64,000 nt of DNA from Nostoc desertorum CM1-VF14 (GTDB lineage: Bacteria > Cyanobacteriota > Cyanobacteriia > Cyanobacteriales > Nostocaceae): contig JAHHHR010000023.1 in NCBI GenBank assembly GCA_019359245.1, forward strand, positions 1-64,000, in the 5' to 3' direction. This document shows positions 8,661-17,729 of the stretch, in pieces (the stretch's first letter is position 1; each line of letters opens with the position of its first letter). Position numbers and translations under genes: made by a program. The notes under the pieces were generated by a model, which was not told the origin of the DNA, did not search any database, and worked only from the letters and a program-made list of their open reading frames with translations.

Positions 8661-8727
8661 CGTCCTTATCTAAGGATACTCCCAATGAATTTGGAAGCCC
8701 CATCCGCCATGCGGTGGGGTAGTTCAC
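8661..8727. mobile_element. solo right end of an IS200/IS605-type element (no tnpB)
   Basis: Six bases after the kinase stop, TCCTTA/TAAGGA (8663-8676) forms a small hairpin. After it comes CCAATGAATTTGGAAGCCCC and a stem CCCCATCCGC-CAT-GCGGTGGGG (8698-8719, one bulged base), ending GTAGTTCAC. A GAAGCCCC-hairpin-GGGGTAGTTCAC arrangement is, from memory, the usual 3' end of cyanobacterial IS605/IS1341 elements and of the omega RNA made from them. No TnpA or TnpB frame is present, so this is a remnant. Confidence 0.55.
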
Positions 8728-8772
8728 CCTGTAGCTTGGGAAAAGGTGAGACAATTCAAACTTTCCCCGTCT

Positions 8773-9210
8773 CTATTGGATAAGATAGCTACGCCAAGTT
8801 GATGGAGTATCTTTATTTCCCTTTTCTGGAAGTAGCAATCGCCAAGTTTTGCCTTCTTGCTGAATTTGCAGGTAAACGTCAAAAGGTTTTTTTGGTTGTG
8901 TCAAGCTTCGTTTCGGTAGCTTTACAATCAAGTCGTAGGTTCCCCGAACGTGGAAAGCTGGTAAATTTTCAATGGTTAGGGGTTGTTCTTGGGTAATTGA
9001 TAGGCGCTTAATTTCAAATCCTTGAAAATCTAGATCCAACTGTTGGCTAAGTTTTTGTTGAGTTTGTTCTAGCCCAAGTGCGATCGCTTTTTGCACTAAC
9101 TCGTTAGTCGGTAGCAGTCCAATACTGCCACAAGCCGTTACTAGTATCAGCAATATTGCTGTCAAAACGAACCGCACTATGTTATTCACTGCCTGATCTG
9201 CTATTTTCAT
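8773..9210 (-). CDS. predicted lipoprotein, unknown function
   Basis: A 145-residue protein with a signal peptide ending in the lipobox LVTAC (Cys near residue 27), so it should be lipid-anchored. The mature part is mixed alpha/beta with no domain I recognise (LSITQEQPLTIENLPAFHVR). A short palindromic repeat overlaps its last codons. The ribosome site is weak. It is a separate unit from the upstream gene because a strong hairpin lies between them. Confidence 0.65.
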   Translation of the reverse strand: MKIADQAVNNIVRFVLTAILLILVTACGSIGLLPTNELVQKAIALGLEQTQQKLSQQLDLDFQGFEIKRLSITQEQPLTIENLPAFHVRGTYDLIVKLPKRSLTQPKKPFDVYLQIQQEGKTWRLLLPEKGNKDTPSTWRSYLIQ

Positions 9211-9264
9211 CCTTATCAGTTTAAACCGAAGTGAGAACAGCTATATATCCTTTAAATACTAGTA

Positions 9265-9287
9265 AAGGCACGGTATAACCGTGCCTT
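9265..9287 (-). terminator. rho-independent-like terminator
   Basis: A perfect 10-bp stem AAGGCACGGT/ACCGTGCCTT with a 3-base loop. On the minus strand it is followed by TTACTAGTATTT. It lies 47 bases past the stop of the gene at 9335-9985. Confidence 0.75.
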
Positions 9288-9334
9288 AATTCGCAAAAAG
9301 TATTATCTTGAAAGGTTTTTGCTTTACAGTAAAT

Positions 9335-9985
9335 TTAATACTGGCGTAAAATTGCAGACAATGAACTCTCTTTACGAAGGTCCATTAAGTCTGCTAAAGA
9401 TTCTGTGCGCGTATCCAAGTGGTGCTTATGTTCTGCTGGCAGAACCGTCACCAGATGTTTTGCTTTAGGTTGCATCTGCATAAGCGGCATCAGTTGTTGC
9501 TGTGGCACAAAAACTGGCTGGTTCTTGGGAAGGCGTGGCTCCAATCTTTGGTAATGGTTCTGTGCCAAGCGTGCTTGATGACGGTTAATCTGTTTTTGGA
9601 CTTTTTGCGGTTGCTTTGTCCTGTTGAGCATTCGGAAAATGAGCAAGCAACCACTACCACAGCTGAGGACGATCGCAGCCACCATCCATAAAGGTGTTGG
9701 ATTACTATTCTCAGGGGGTGCATTGATTGGTTCTTCAACTATAACTGGGATTTTTTCTGGTTCTTCTTGTGCTACCTGTCCAGCATTACCTAAGCTGTAC
9801 AGGGCAAAAGCACCTCCTCCTAAAAACATGGCTAAACACCCGGTTAACAATAGCCAAGGATGATGTGTAACCAGATATATCAGAACGTTCGAGCTTTGTT
9901 TTAATCTCGATTTCCTGTTTGTCAGCTCTGGAGTAGCCCTTCTGAGTTGGGTTGGCTCGCGCTGTACACTCTGACTTTTTTCCAT
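9335..9985 (-). CDS. conserved two-helix membrane protein, unknown function
   Basis: A 216-residue protein. It has a basic N-terminus, a first membrane helix at about 45-65 (WLLLTGCLAMFLGGGAFALY), a short acidic Pro/Glu-rich loop, a second helix at about 98-117, and a long basic Gln/His/Pro-rich cytoplasmic tail. The C-terminus DLMDLRKESSLSAILRQY looks like a conserved docking motif. I recognise it only as a cyanobacterial hypothetical. It has its own terminator at 9265. Confidence 0.6.
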   Translation of the reverse strand: MEKSQSVQREPTQLRRATPELTNRKSRLKQSSNVLIYLVTHHPWLLLTGCLAMFLGGGAFALYSLGNAGQVAQEEPEKIPVIVEEPINAPPENSNPTPLWMVAAIVLSCGSGCLLIFRMLNRTKQPQKVQKQINRHQARLAQNHYQRLEPRLPKNQPVFVPQQQLMPLMQMQPKAKHLVTVLPAEHKHHLDTRTESLADLMDLRKESSLSAILRQY

Positions 9986-10187
9986 GATTACTTTCAGATT
10001 TGTACCCCTCTAGTCAATAAATTGTACTGGAGGAATTAATCATCAGGTATCCGTAACAAAAGTAAAGATTTAAGTAGCTTTTTTGTAAAATATAGGCTAC
10101 TAAATCTGGCTAACTTTTGCCAAAATTCTGTATTTATTGTGACTTTTTGCTCTAAAAATTTGGAAATTAGTTCGCTTATTTTTCCCG

Positions 10188-11288
10188 TCAGTTAGGAGAA
10201 TGCCTTTCAAGAGCAAGTTGAATTAATCGATCAACTAATTCTGGAAATGAGACTCCACTATGTGCCCAAAGTTGTGGATACATACTCGTTGCAGTAAAGC
10301 CTGGCAAGGTATTTATTTCGTTAATAAAAACTTCTTTTGTCGCTTCCACATAGAAAAAATCTACCCTTGCCAACCCCGCAGCATCAACGGCTGCAAAGGC
10401 TTGCAAAGCCATATCCTGAATTTGACGAGCGATCGCATCTGGAATCGATGCAGGTATCAGTAAATCTGCCCGACCTTCAGTATATTTAGTTTCATAGTCG
10501 TAAAAATCGCTATCATAACTAATCTCTCCAATGACAGAGGCTTGAGGTTGGTCATTTCCTAAAACAGCACACTCTACTTCTCTAGCTACGACACCAGCCT
10601 CTACCACCAACCTGCGGTCATAACTGGCAGCATTATCTAACGCGGCTTCTAATTCTTGGCGCGATCGCACTTTGGCAATACCCACTGATGAACCCAAATT
10701 AGCAGGCTTGACAAAAGCGGGATAACCTAATGCTGCCTCAATTTCATCACACAATTTCGGAAACACGCAAGGATTAGACCAAACCTGCGCTCTAGTTATC
10801 GCCTTGTATTTTACTTGTGCTAGTCCCGCTTGCTCAAAGGCAATTTTCATGGCAATTTTATCCATCCCCATTGCGGAACCTAACACTCCAGAACCAACAA
10901 AGGGGACTTGCATCAAAGTTAGTAACCCTTGAATCGTTCCATCTTCACCGTTGGGGCCGTGGAGAATGGGAAACCAAACATCCACTTGGGCTACTTGAGA
11001 GGGAGATTGCCACTTGCTGAGGGTTTGCGCTTGAGGGTTAGATGTCAGATTCCCAACAGATGTTGATTGTTCAGATTCCAGTAGAGGACTGCCGGTTTCT
11101 AAAACCTTTTCGGGTGCTTCTCCCGCTAGCCAGCGTCCATCCTTTTGGATGTAAAAAGGCAGGATTTCGTACTTACTAGCATTTTGCTCTGCACTTAAGG
11201 CTTTAGCGATCGCCCGTGCTGATTTGATCGAAACTTCATGTTCTCCCGAACGACCGCCAAACAATAACCCCACGCGCAGCTTAGTCAT
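10188..11288 (-). CDS. ddl: D-alanine--D-alanine ligase
   Basis: A 366-residue ATP-grasp enzyme joining two D-Ala for the peptidoglycan stem peptide in the cytoplasm. It shows LLFGGRSGEHEVSIKSA at the N-terminus, HGPNGEDGTIQG, VKPANLGSSVGI (ATP grasp), and the C-terminal EINTLPGFTATSMYPQLW with its metal and substrate residues. The start at 11288 follows GGAGGAACCGAAA; an upstream in-frame start eight codons earlier is less likely. A loop at about residues 75-95 (STSVGNLTSNPQAQTLSKWQ) is longer than in many Ddl enzymes. Confidence 0.95.
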   Translation of the reverse strand: MTKLRVGLLFGGRSGEHEVSIKSARAIAKALSAEQNASKYEILPFYIQKDGRWLAGEAPEKVLETGSPLLESEQSTSVGNLTSNPQAQTLSKWQSPSQVAQVDVWFPILHGPNGEDGTIQGLLTLMQVPFVGSGVLGSAMGMDKIAMKIAFEQAGLAQVKYKAITRAQVWSNPCVFPKLCDEIEAALGYPAFVKPANLGSSVGIAKVRSRQELEAALDNAASYDRRLVVEAGVVAREVECAVLGNDQPQASVIGEISYDSDFYDYETKYTEGRADLLIPASIPDAIARQIQDMALQAFAAVDAAGLARVDFFYVEATKEVFINEINTLPGFTATSMYPQLWAHSGVSFPELVDRLIQLALERHSPN

Positions 11289-11413
11289 TTTCGGTTCCTC
11301 CACACTTCTCAAGCAGATAGCGTATCACAACCTACAAAAGTTGCCATGTTTTTCTAAATTATTTTTATTGCCTGCCCAAACCTTGGCAAGAGAAAGCTTT
11401 TTTATTTGAGGAG

Positions 11414-11911
11414 TTAGTCAGCGATCGCCCATCTGACATAAGGCCGTGAAGCCACCACATTTTTGTAAGTAATTAGGCGAGCGGGTGCATCAATTTTTCG
11501 CAAATCCACACGGAAATAAGCTTTTTTATCCTTAAATTCTACATTGTAGAAAGTATGTTCTTGCCCACTAGTTCGACCTACACAAGAAGCATAATTACTC
11601 CGTAAAGGTGAAACAAATTCCACAAACTGCTTATTATTAGATGAAACTAACTTAGTTGTATCTGCAAACTCTCTGGTATCTGCCACTACCGTATGTTCAG
11701 CACCGCCTTCATAAGGGAGAACAAACCACCACAATCCAATTCTTTGAGGACATTTACCACTGCTACGTTGTACATTCAGTGTCACATGAGGAGCAGAAAT
11801 CGGCTCTGTCCCTGACTGTGGCTGTGCTTGCGCTGTAGAAGCTATGGTTCCTCCCACAACTAGAGGGCATAAAATAGTACCAAAAGCTATCAAATTTACC
11901 AAACTTTTCAT
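11414..11911 (-). CDS. small secreted protein, unknown function
   Basis: A 165-residue protein with a clear signal peptide (hydrophobic residues 5-25, likely cleavage after AQA near 30). The mature part has two cysteines (in SGKCPQRIG and YASCVGRT) that could form a disulfide, is beta-rich and has the motif WWFVLPYEGG. I know no domain for it. It lies after ddl on the minus strand with its own upstream region. Confidence 0.6.
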   Translation of the reverse strand: MKSLVNLIAFGTILCPLVVGGTIASTAQAQPQSGTEPISAPHVTLNVQRSSGKCPQRIGLWWFVLPYEGGAEHTVVADTREFADTTKLVSSNNKQFVEFVSPLRSNYASCVGRTSGQEHTFYNVEFKDKKAYFRVDLRKIDAPARLITYKNVVASRPYVRWAIAD

Positions 11912-12090
11912 AACTTAAATCTATTCAAATTTCAGGTATACAAATAACATCGACTTTCATAAATTTGTAAAAGTGCCATATTATTTGAAACAACCGTGTT
12001 GTCAGCTACAGTTATATTCCAGGAAAATGGGCAACAATATTGATGAATAACTAGAAATGCAGCCCCACCTGTAAAAAATGCTGCCGTTTC

Positions 12091-13782
12091 ATGAAACCCA
12101 GAATTATTGTTTGTGGCTTAGGACGTACCGGATATAAAACCTTTCGTCTGCTGAGACATCAGGGAGCCTTCGTTGTTGGCATTCATCACCAACCTATCTC
12201 TGGCGAAACAGCAGGGGATGTGATTGTTGGCGATTTACAAGCAGCTTCTACCCTAACAGCAGCGGGAATTCAACAGGCACATACTTTAGTCATCGCTGGA
12301 TCTAAAGATGCTTTGAATTTGTCTATTATGATGCAAGCACGGGTGCTGAATCCCCAGATTCGCATTATCAACCGTTTTTATAATACAAATTTGGGAGAGC
12401 GCCTAGATCAAAGTTTGCCAGACCACTTGAGTATGAGTGTTGTAGGATTAGCAGCACCCGTATTCACCTTTGCAGCACTGGGAAACCGAGCGATCGGACA
12501 AATCAAATTATTTCAGCAAACTTGGCCAATTCACGAAGAATACATTGATGAAAACCATTTTTGGCAGGGCCTAAAGCTGAGTGAATTGTGGGAAGACCGA
12601 TCGCGGATGCTGATTTATTACTTGCCAGTAGAAGGTGAGATGGATTTGGTGTCAGCTGTAATATCTGGACAAGAAATACAAGTAGGCGATCGCTTAATTA
12701 TTGGTACACAACCCCGCATCTGTTCACCTCGAAGATCATTGATTAAAAAAGCGCTGAAAGCTCTCACCAATTTTAGGCAGTTTCAGCAACACGGGCGATC
12801 GGTAGTAGTGGGTGCTGTTGTATTATTCGCAGTGATTCTCATTGCTACACTCACCTATATGTCGGCTGAGTTGAGTTTATCTGCTATTGATGCTCTATAT
12901 TTTTCTGTAGGCATGATTACTGGAGCGGGTGGTAATGACAAAGTAATAGAAAATGCTCCTAACAGTATCAAGTTATTTACTGTCGTGATGATGCTAGTTG
13001 GAGCAGTGGTGATCGGTATTTGGTATGCAATGCTCACCGATTTTGTCTTGGGAAGCCGCTTTAAGCAATTTTGGGATGCAGCCCGAATTCCCCAGCGATA
13101 TCACTACATTGTCTGTGGCTTGAGTGGTATTGGAGTAAGAATTGTCCAGCAACTCCATGCCAGTGGACATGAAGTTGTAGTAGTTGAACCCGACTCCAAC
13201 AATAAATATATCAACACCGCCCGCGAACTGGGTATCCCCGTCATTCAGGGCGATGCCAGCTTTCGCACAATACTTAAAGCCAGCAATATAGACTCTGCCG
13301 CCGCAGTGCTTGCTGTTACTAGTAATGATGCTACCAATCTGGAAATTGCCCTCAAAGCCAAAGGCTTAACACCCAGCATTCCAGTGATTGTTCATTATGC
13401 CGATCCTGATTTTGCTGGTATAGCGCAACAGCTATTTGGCTTCGAGGCGGTATTGAGTCCGGCTGAACTAGCAGCCCCAGCTTTTGCTGCTGCTGCGTTA
13501 GGGGGACGCATTCTCGGTAATGGCATTACAGCAGATAGTCTTTGGGTGGCTTTTGCAACTGTGATTACACCTTCACATGTCTTTTGTGGTCAGTGGGTGA
13601 AAGATGTAGCTATGTCTGCCGATTGTGTACCTTTATACGTAGAAACAAATCACCAAACCCTTCACGGCTGGGATTTATTAGAAACCAACCTCAGTGCTGG
13701 TGATATTTTATATATGACTATGCCAGCGACGCGACTATATCAATTGTGGCGGGGCGAACAAGTTTGCGAAGCACACGCTTAA
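12091..13782 (+). CDS. potassium channel-like protein with two TrkA-N (RCK) domains
   Basis: A 563-residue protein. An N-terminal Rossmann domain (VCGLGRTGYKTFRLL, residues 6-20) is followed by a TrkA-C-like part. A two-helix pore module at about 235-315 comes next, then a second Rossmann domain (IVCGLSGIGVRIVQQL, about 347-362). This is the layout of NAD-gated K+ channels, but the selectivity-filter position reads VGMITGAGGND rather than TVGYGD, so ion selectivity is uncertain. The N-terminal RCK placed before the pore is unusual. It may be a K+ channel, a non-selective channel or a sensor. The ribosome site is weak. Confidence 0.8.
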   Translation: MKPRIIVCGLGRTGYKTFRLLRHQGAFVVGIHHQPISGETAGDVIVGDLQAASTLTAAGIQQAHTLVIAGSKDALNLSIMMQARVLNPQIRIINRFYNTNLGERLDQSLPDHLSMSVVGLAAPVFTFAALGNRAIGQIKLFQQTWPIHEEYIDENHFWQGLKLSELWEDRSRMLIYYLPVEGEMDLVSAVISGQEIQVGDRLIIGTQPRICSPRRSLIKKALKALTNFRQFQQHGRSVVVGAVVLFAVILIATLTYMSAELSLSAIDALYFSVGMITGAGGNDKVIENAPNSIKLFTVVMMLVGAVVIGIWYAMLTDFVLGSRFKQFWDAARIPQRYHYIVCGLSGIGVRIVQQLHASGHEVVVVEPDSNNKYINTARELGIPVIQGDASFRTILKASNIDSAAAVLAVTSNDATNLEIALKAKGLTPSIPVIVHYADPDFAGIAQQLFGFEAVLSPAELAAPAFAAAALGGRILGNGITADSLWVAFATVITPSHVFCGQWVKDVAMSADCVPLYVETNHQTLHGWDLLETNLSAGDILYMTMPATRLYQLWRGEQVCEAHA

Positions 13783-13825
13783 ATAATTCGTAATTAATAC
13801 ACTACTTCCCACTTCTCACTCCCAT

Positions 13826-14356
13826 TTATTTGTTAACTACTCGTTGTTGATATTCTTGCTCAGTAACCATATCAAGAGTGTTTTCTAGACGATCTACAAA
13901 TACGATACCGTCGAGATGATCGTACTCGTGTTGAAAAATCCGAGCGATGAAATCGGTTAATTCTTGTTTTTGTAGGTTGCCTTGACAGTCCGTGTATTCA
14001 ACTTCAATAGATTTATACCGAGGAACTAGTCCCCTAATTCCTGGAACACTTAAACAACCTTCCCAATCTTTGACAACTTCAGTTGAATGAGCAATGATTT
14101 TGGGATTAATCATGGCAGTAGGTTCCATTTCTGGAGCATTGGGATACCTGGCATTAGGACGAGAAGCCACAATAAATAAACGATATGATTGTGCTACTTG
14201 AGGCGCAGCAATACCCACGCCGTTAGCTTTGGCAACAGTGGCTATTAAGTCTTCAATTAACTTTTGGATCTGCTCATCTTGAACATTGTCAACCCAAACA
14301 GCTTTTTGGCGTAATGTTGGATTGCCTAATTGAATTATTGGTGTTAATTCAGTCAT
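13826..14356 (-). CDS. def: peptide deformylase
   Basis: A 176-residue metalloenzyme that removes the formyl group from nascent proteins. All three family motifs are present: GVGIAAPQV (about residues 47-55), EGCLSVPG with the metal-binding Cys, and QHEYDHLDG with the HExxH-type metal site. The start has AAGGAG seven bases upstream. It lies convergent with the channel gene and downstream of the HhoA-type protease gene. Confidence 0.96.
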   Translation of the reverse strand: MTELTPIIQLGNPTLRQKAVWVDNVQDEQIQKLIEDLIATVAKANGVGIAAPQVAQSYRLFIVASRPNARYPNAPEMEPTAMINPKIIAHSTEVVKDWEGCLSVPGIRGLVPRYKSIEVEYTDCQGNLQKQELTDFIARIFQHEYDHLDGIVFVDRLENTLDMVTEQEYQQRVVNK

Positions 14357-14438
14357 AATAAAACTCCTTTAAGTAGTGGGCATTAAGGATTGAAGGGTAG
14401 AGTATGTCAGTTGTTTTTCAAATGATAAATGACTAACA

Positions 14439-15797
14439 TCATTCTTCCCCTCTTACGGGTAAAGGAGCAGGTTGGACTGCTATTTGGATAATTTGCCCAT
14501 TGCGTTCCACTTCTATTGGTAACTTAGTACCAATTTTGCTACCTTCTACTAGCTTTTGTACTTGTTCAATTTTAGTAACAGGCTGGTTATTAATACTTTT
14601 AATCACATCACCGACTTGTAATCCAGCTGTAGATGCAGGCGATCGCGGCACGATATCAACCAGCAAAACGCCGTCATCTGTTTGTATATTTAAGCGATCG
14701 CCTGCTTTATTTTTTATTCTTTCTTTAATTTCTGGTGTCAGTGTCACCATCTGAACACCCAAATAAGGATGATCTACCTTTCCGTTAGCAATTAACTCCT
14801 GGGCAATTCTTTGCACGGTGTTAATAGGGATAGCAAATCCCAAGCCTTGAGCGCCTCGGATAATAGCTGTGTTCATGGCAATTACCTGTCCACGAACATT
14901 TAGTAATGGGCCACCAGAGTTACCAGGGTTAATCGCAGCATCCGTTTGGATATAATCAACCCGCTTGTCACTAGCACCAATATCGCTACTAGAGCGACCT
15001 GTAGCACTGATAATCCCAGAAGTGACGGTATTATTTAAGCCTAAAGGGTTGCCAATGGCAACTACTGCTTCTCCTGGTTGCAAAGCATCAGAATTACCCA
15101 CAGCTAGGGTAGGCAGATTATTAGCATTAATTTGGATTACAGCAACATCCGTTACCGCATCTTCACCCAAAACTTCACCATCAAAAGTCCGGCCATCTTT
15201 GAGTGTGACAGTCACTCTATCAGCACCATCGACCACATGGGAATTGGTCAAAATTTGGCCTGAGGACTTAATGATAAATCCAGAGCCACTACCGCGCTCT
15301 ACCCGTTCTCTAGGCTGTGGTATTGCGCCTCCAAAAAATCGCCGGAATGATGGGTCATTAAATCTGTCTGGTATGCGAGAAGTGATTGTCCGGGAAGAAT
15401 CAATCTGAACTACCGCAGGTCCCACATTTTGTACTACTTTTACCACAAAATTAGGATCTCCAGACGACGAGATAATTGGTGGGAGAGTAATTACCGAATC
15501 GGGTTCTGTTGTCTTTTGGGCTTGAGTATCGCTTTGTCGAGCCTGAAAGGTCTTAGCAGGTACAAGAGAGCAACTCCCCAGGAACACCACTGCTAAACCA
15601 TATGAGAGCATCCACAACCTATGGCGTAAACCGCTTCCGAAGAGGTAGGTGGACTTGGGACCCCCACGGAGTGGGGATTGGGGGAGAGGGGGCACTTCGT
15701 TTGGAGAAATGACCCCATCCCCCTCGCTCCCTGCTAAGAGCTCCCTTGCCTCTTTTTCAATCTTTTTGGGCGCTGAATCATCGTTTATTATCTTCAT
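14439..15797 (-). CDS. hhoA: HhoA/DegP-type periplasmic serine protease with PDZ domain
   Basis: A 452-residue S1C protease. The catalytic His is in NSHVVDGADRV, the Asp in AVTDVAVIQ and the Ser in NPGNSGGPL. A single C-terminal PDZ domain (about residues 345-440) has GVLLVDIVPRSPASTAGL. A hydrophobic segment at about 62-76 ends in LGSC, a possible lipobox, so export or anchoring is likely. The 60 residues before it are unusual. They contain PLPQSPLRGGPKST, encoded by a palindromic repeat (15661-15700), and look like an acquired tail. The start at 15797 follows AGAAGGAA. The hhoA symbol is by type; hhoB and htrA are paralogues. Confidence 0.88.
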   Translation of the reverse strand: MKIINDDSAPKKIEKEARELLAGSEGDGVISPNEVPPLPQSPLRGGPKSTYLFGSGLRHRLWMLSYGLAVVFLGSCSLVPAKTFQARQSDTQAQKTTEPDSVITLPPIISSSGDPNFVVKVVQNVGPAVVQIDSSRTITSRIPDRFNDPSFRRFFGGAIPQPRERVERGSGSGFIIKSSGQILTNSHVVDGADRVTVTLKDGRTFDGEVLGEDAVTDVAVIQINANNLPTLAVGNSDALQPGEAVVAIGNPLGLNNTVTSGIISATGRSSSDIGASDKRVDYIQTDAAINPGNSGGPLLNVRGQVIAMNTAIIRGAQGLGFAIPINTVQRIAQELIANGKVDHPYLGVQMVTLTPEIKERIKNKAGDRLNIQTDDGVLLVDIVPRSPASTAGLQVGDVIKSINNQPVTKIEQVQKLVEGSKIGTKLPIEVERNGQIIQIAVQPAPLPVRGEE

Positions 15798-15958
15798 GTG
15801 TCGTTCCTTCTCCGTGTCAGTCAGTGGATGTTAGGATCTTGCCTACCGGGTATGTCCCAAAATGATTACAACTTAAAAGCTTATTCTAGGTCTAGCGTGT
15901 CTGGATGCTAAATTAGTGCTTTCTCTTCTATTGTGACCGTTAGCAGCAAAGGTGGTGG

Positions 15959-17344
15959 ATGATGGAAATTCCCATAGAAAGTCTGTGGAGTCAGGTACTA
16001 GAGCGCCTACAGCTTGAGCTATCCCGACCCACCTTTGAAACTTGGATCAAAACTGCTAGTGCGGAGCGATTAGAAAATAATTGCTTGGTAATCCGTACTC
16101 CTAACCCATTTGCTCGTAATTGGTTACAGAAGTATTACATCAATACCATTGCTCATGTAGTACAAGATATTCTGGGTCATCCCGTAGGAATTTACATTAC
16201 TGTTGCTCAAGGTGATGAAGTTTCTCATTTTAGTGAACGAGAGATTTCTTGGGAATCAACAAATCCTAACAGTATTCCTGAACCTGTTTCTAATAACAAT
16301 CAAAAAACTACTGAATTAAACTCTAAATATCTCTTTTCCCGATTTGTAGTTGGTGCTAATAATCGGATGGCTCACGCTGCTTCTTTGGCAGTTGCGGAAT
16401 CCCCAGGTAAAGAGTTTAACCCTTTATTTTTATGCGGTGGCGTAGGTTTGGGTAAAACTCATCTCATGCAAGCTATTGGTCATTATCGCTGGAAAATCTG
16501 CCCTGATTGTAAAATATTTTATGTTTCTACTGAACAGTTTACTAATGATTTAATTACAGCGATTCGTAAGGATAGTATGCAAAGTTTTCGAGAGCATTAT
16601 CGAGCTGCTGATGTTTTATTAGTTGATGATATTCAGTTTCTCGAAGGGAAGGAATACACCCAAGAAGAATTTTTTTATACTTTTAATACTTTACATGAAG
16701 CTGGTAAACAAGTTGTGATTGCTTCCGACCGTCCTCCTAATCAGATTCCTAGCTTGCAAGAACGTCTTTGTTCTCGGTTTTCTATGGGGTTAATCGCAGA
16801 TATCCAAAAACCGGATTTAGAAACTAGAATGGCGATTTTGCAGAAAAAAGCCGAGTATGAAAATATTTGTCTTCCCCGCGACGTGATTGAGTATATTGCT
16901 TCTAACTATACTTCTAATATTAGAGAATTAGAAGGAGCTTTAATTCGGGCGGTGGCTTATATTTCTATTTGGGGCTTACCAATGACGGTGGAAAATATCA
17001 CACCTGTTTTAGAACCGCCGAATGAAAAAATGGCAGCTACCCCAGAAGCAATTTTAAAGGTAGTGGCAGATAATTTTGATGTTTTAATAGACGACCTCAA
17101 AAGCAACTCAAGACGAAGAGAGATTAGCTGGGCGCGTCAAATTGGAATGTATCTCATGCGCCAACACACGGCTTTGAGTTTGCCGAGAATTGGAGAGGAG
17201 TTTGGTGGTAAAGACCATACAACGGTAATCTATAGTTGCGACAAAATTACCCAACTTCAGGAGAGCGATCGCACTTTAGCACAAACACTACGGCAACTAA
17301 GCGATCGCATCAACATGACTAGCCGTTCTCAAAAACCATCCTGA
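15959..17344 (+). CDS. dnaA: chromosomal replication initiator DnaA
   Basis: A 461-residue DnaA. Domain I is at about 1-85 (LWSQVLERLQLELSRPTFE), followed by a short variable domain II. The AAA+ domain has Walker A GGVGLGKTHL (about 160) and Walker B LLVDDIQFL (about 219). Domain IV has the DNA-binding signature SLPRIGEEFGGKDHTTV (about 405). DnaA-ATP opens the origin. A cluster of DnaA boxes follows the stop codon. The tandem ATG start at 15959 follows AAAGGTGGTGG. Confidence 0.98.
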   Translation: MMEIPIESLWSQVLERLQLELSRPTFETWIKTASAERLENNCLVIRTPNPFARNWLQKYYINTIAHVVQDILGHPVGIYITVAQGDEVSHFSEREISWESTNPNSIPEPVSNNNQKTTELNSKYLFSRFVVGANNRMAHAASLAVAESPGKEFNPLFLCGGVGLGKTHLMQAIGHYRWKICPDCKIFYVSTEQFTNDLITAIRKDSMQSFREHYRAADVLLVDDIQFLEGKEYTQEEFFYTFNTLHEAGKQVVIASDRPPNQIPSLQERLCSRFSMGLIADIQKPDLETRMAILQKKAEYENICLPRDVIEYIASNYTSNIRELEGALIRAVAYISIWGLPMTVENITPVLEPPNEKMAATPEAILKVVADNFDVLIDDLKSNSRRREISWARQIGMYLMRQHTALSLPRIGEEFGGKDHTTVIYSCDKITQLQESDRTLAQTLRQLSDRINMTSRSQKPS

Positions 17345-17600
17345 GAATGTATTTGGAGTTTTCCACAACCAACACCGTAAAAATTAGCCTTGGCGGCTGA
17401 ATAATTAGCCGATAATATTAAATAACGGATAAAAATTGATTAAATTTCACTTAAATTGTGGAAAATATCTTACTTTTTGTGGATAAATCTGTAAAAATCT
17501 TGATATTTTGCTGGTAAAGCTTAATTAAGTATAATTACCTGGTGGAAAAGTACGTGAGTTTTTCCACAAGTTTTCCACAGATGTAGAATTACTTAACTAT
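17345..17600. other. oriC: probable chromosomal origin of replication (oriC) with DnaA boxes
   Basis: DnaA boxes in this AT-rich gap after dnaA: TTTTCCACA at 17359-17367, 17560-17568 and 17571-17579; its complement TGTGGAAAA at 17457-17465; TGTGGATAA (complement of TTATCCACA) at 17478-17486; and a one-mismatch copy at 17541-17549. The stretch between 17400 and 17540 is strongly AT-rich and could be the unwinding element. dnaA-linked origins are usual in bacteria, but many cyanobacteria initiate irregularly or without DnaA, so function is inferred. No gene lies between 17600 and 17730. Confidence 0.8.
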
Positions 17601-17729
17601 GATTGCAAGAGAAATTTACGAACCATAGCCAGTGAATTATTATTCAGTGGGAGTCTTAAACCCTTGTTCTCTCCGGTCGCGGGCAGAGGGCAGGTGATAA
17701 ACTAATAGATATAGCAATGAAAAATCATA

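Noticed and set aside
14965..15408. Plus-strand open frame of 147 codons opposite the HhoA-type protease gene
   Set aside because: Antisense shadow of a well-supported protease gene; low-complexity Ser/Thr/Pro-rich product.
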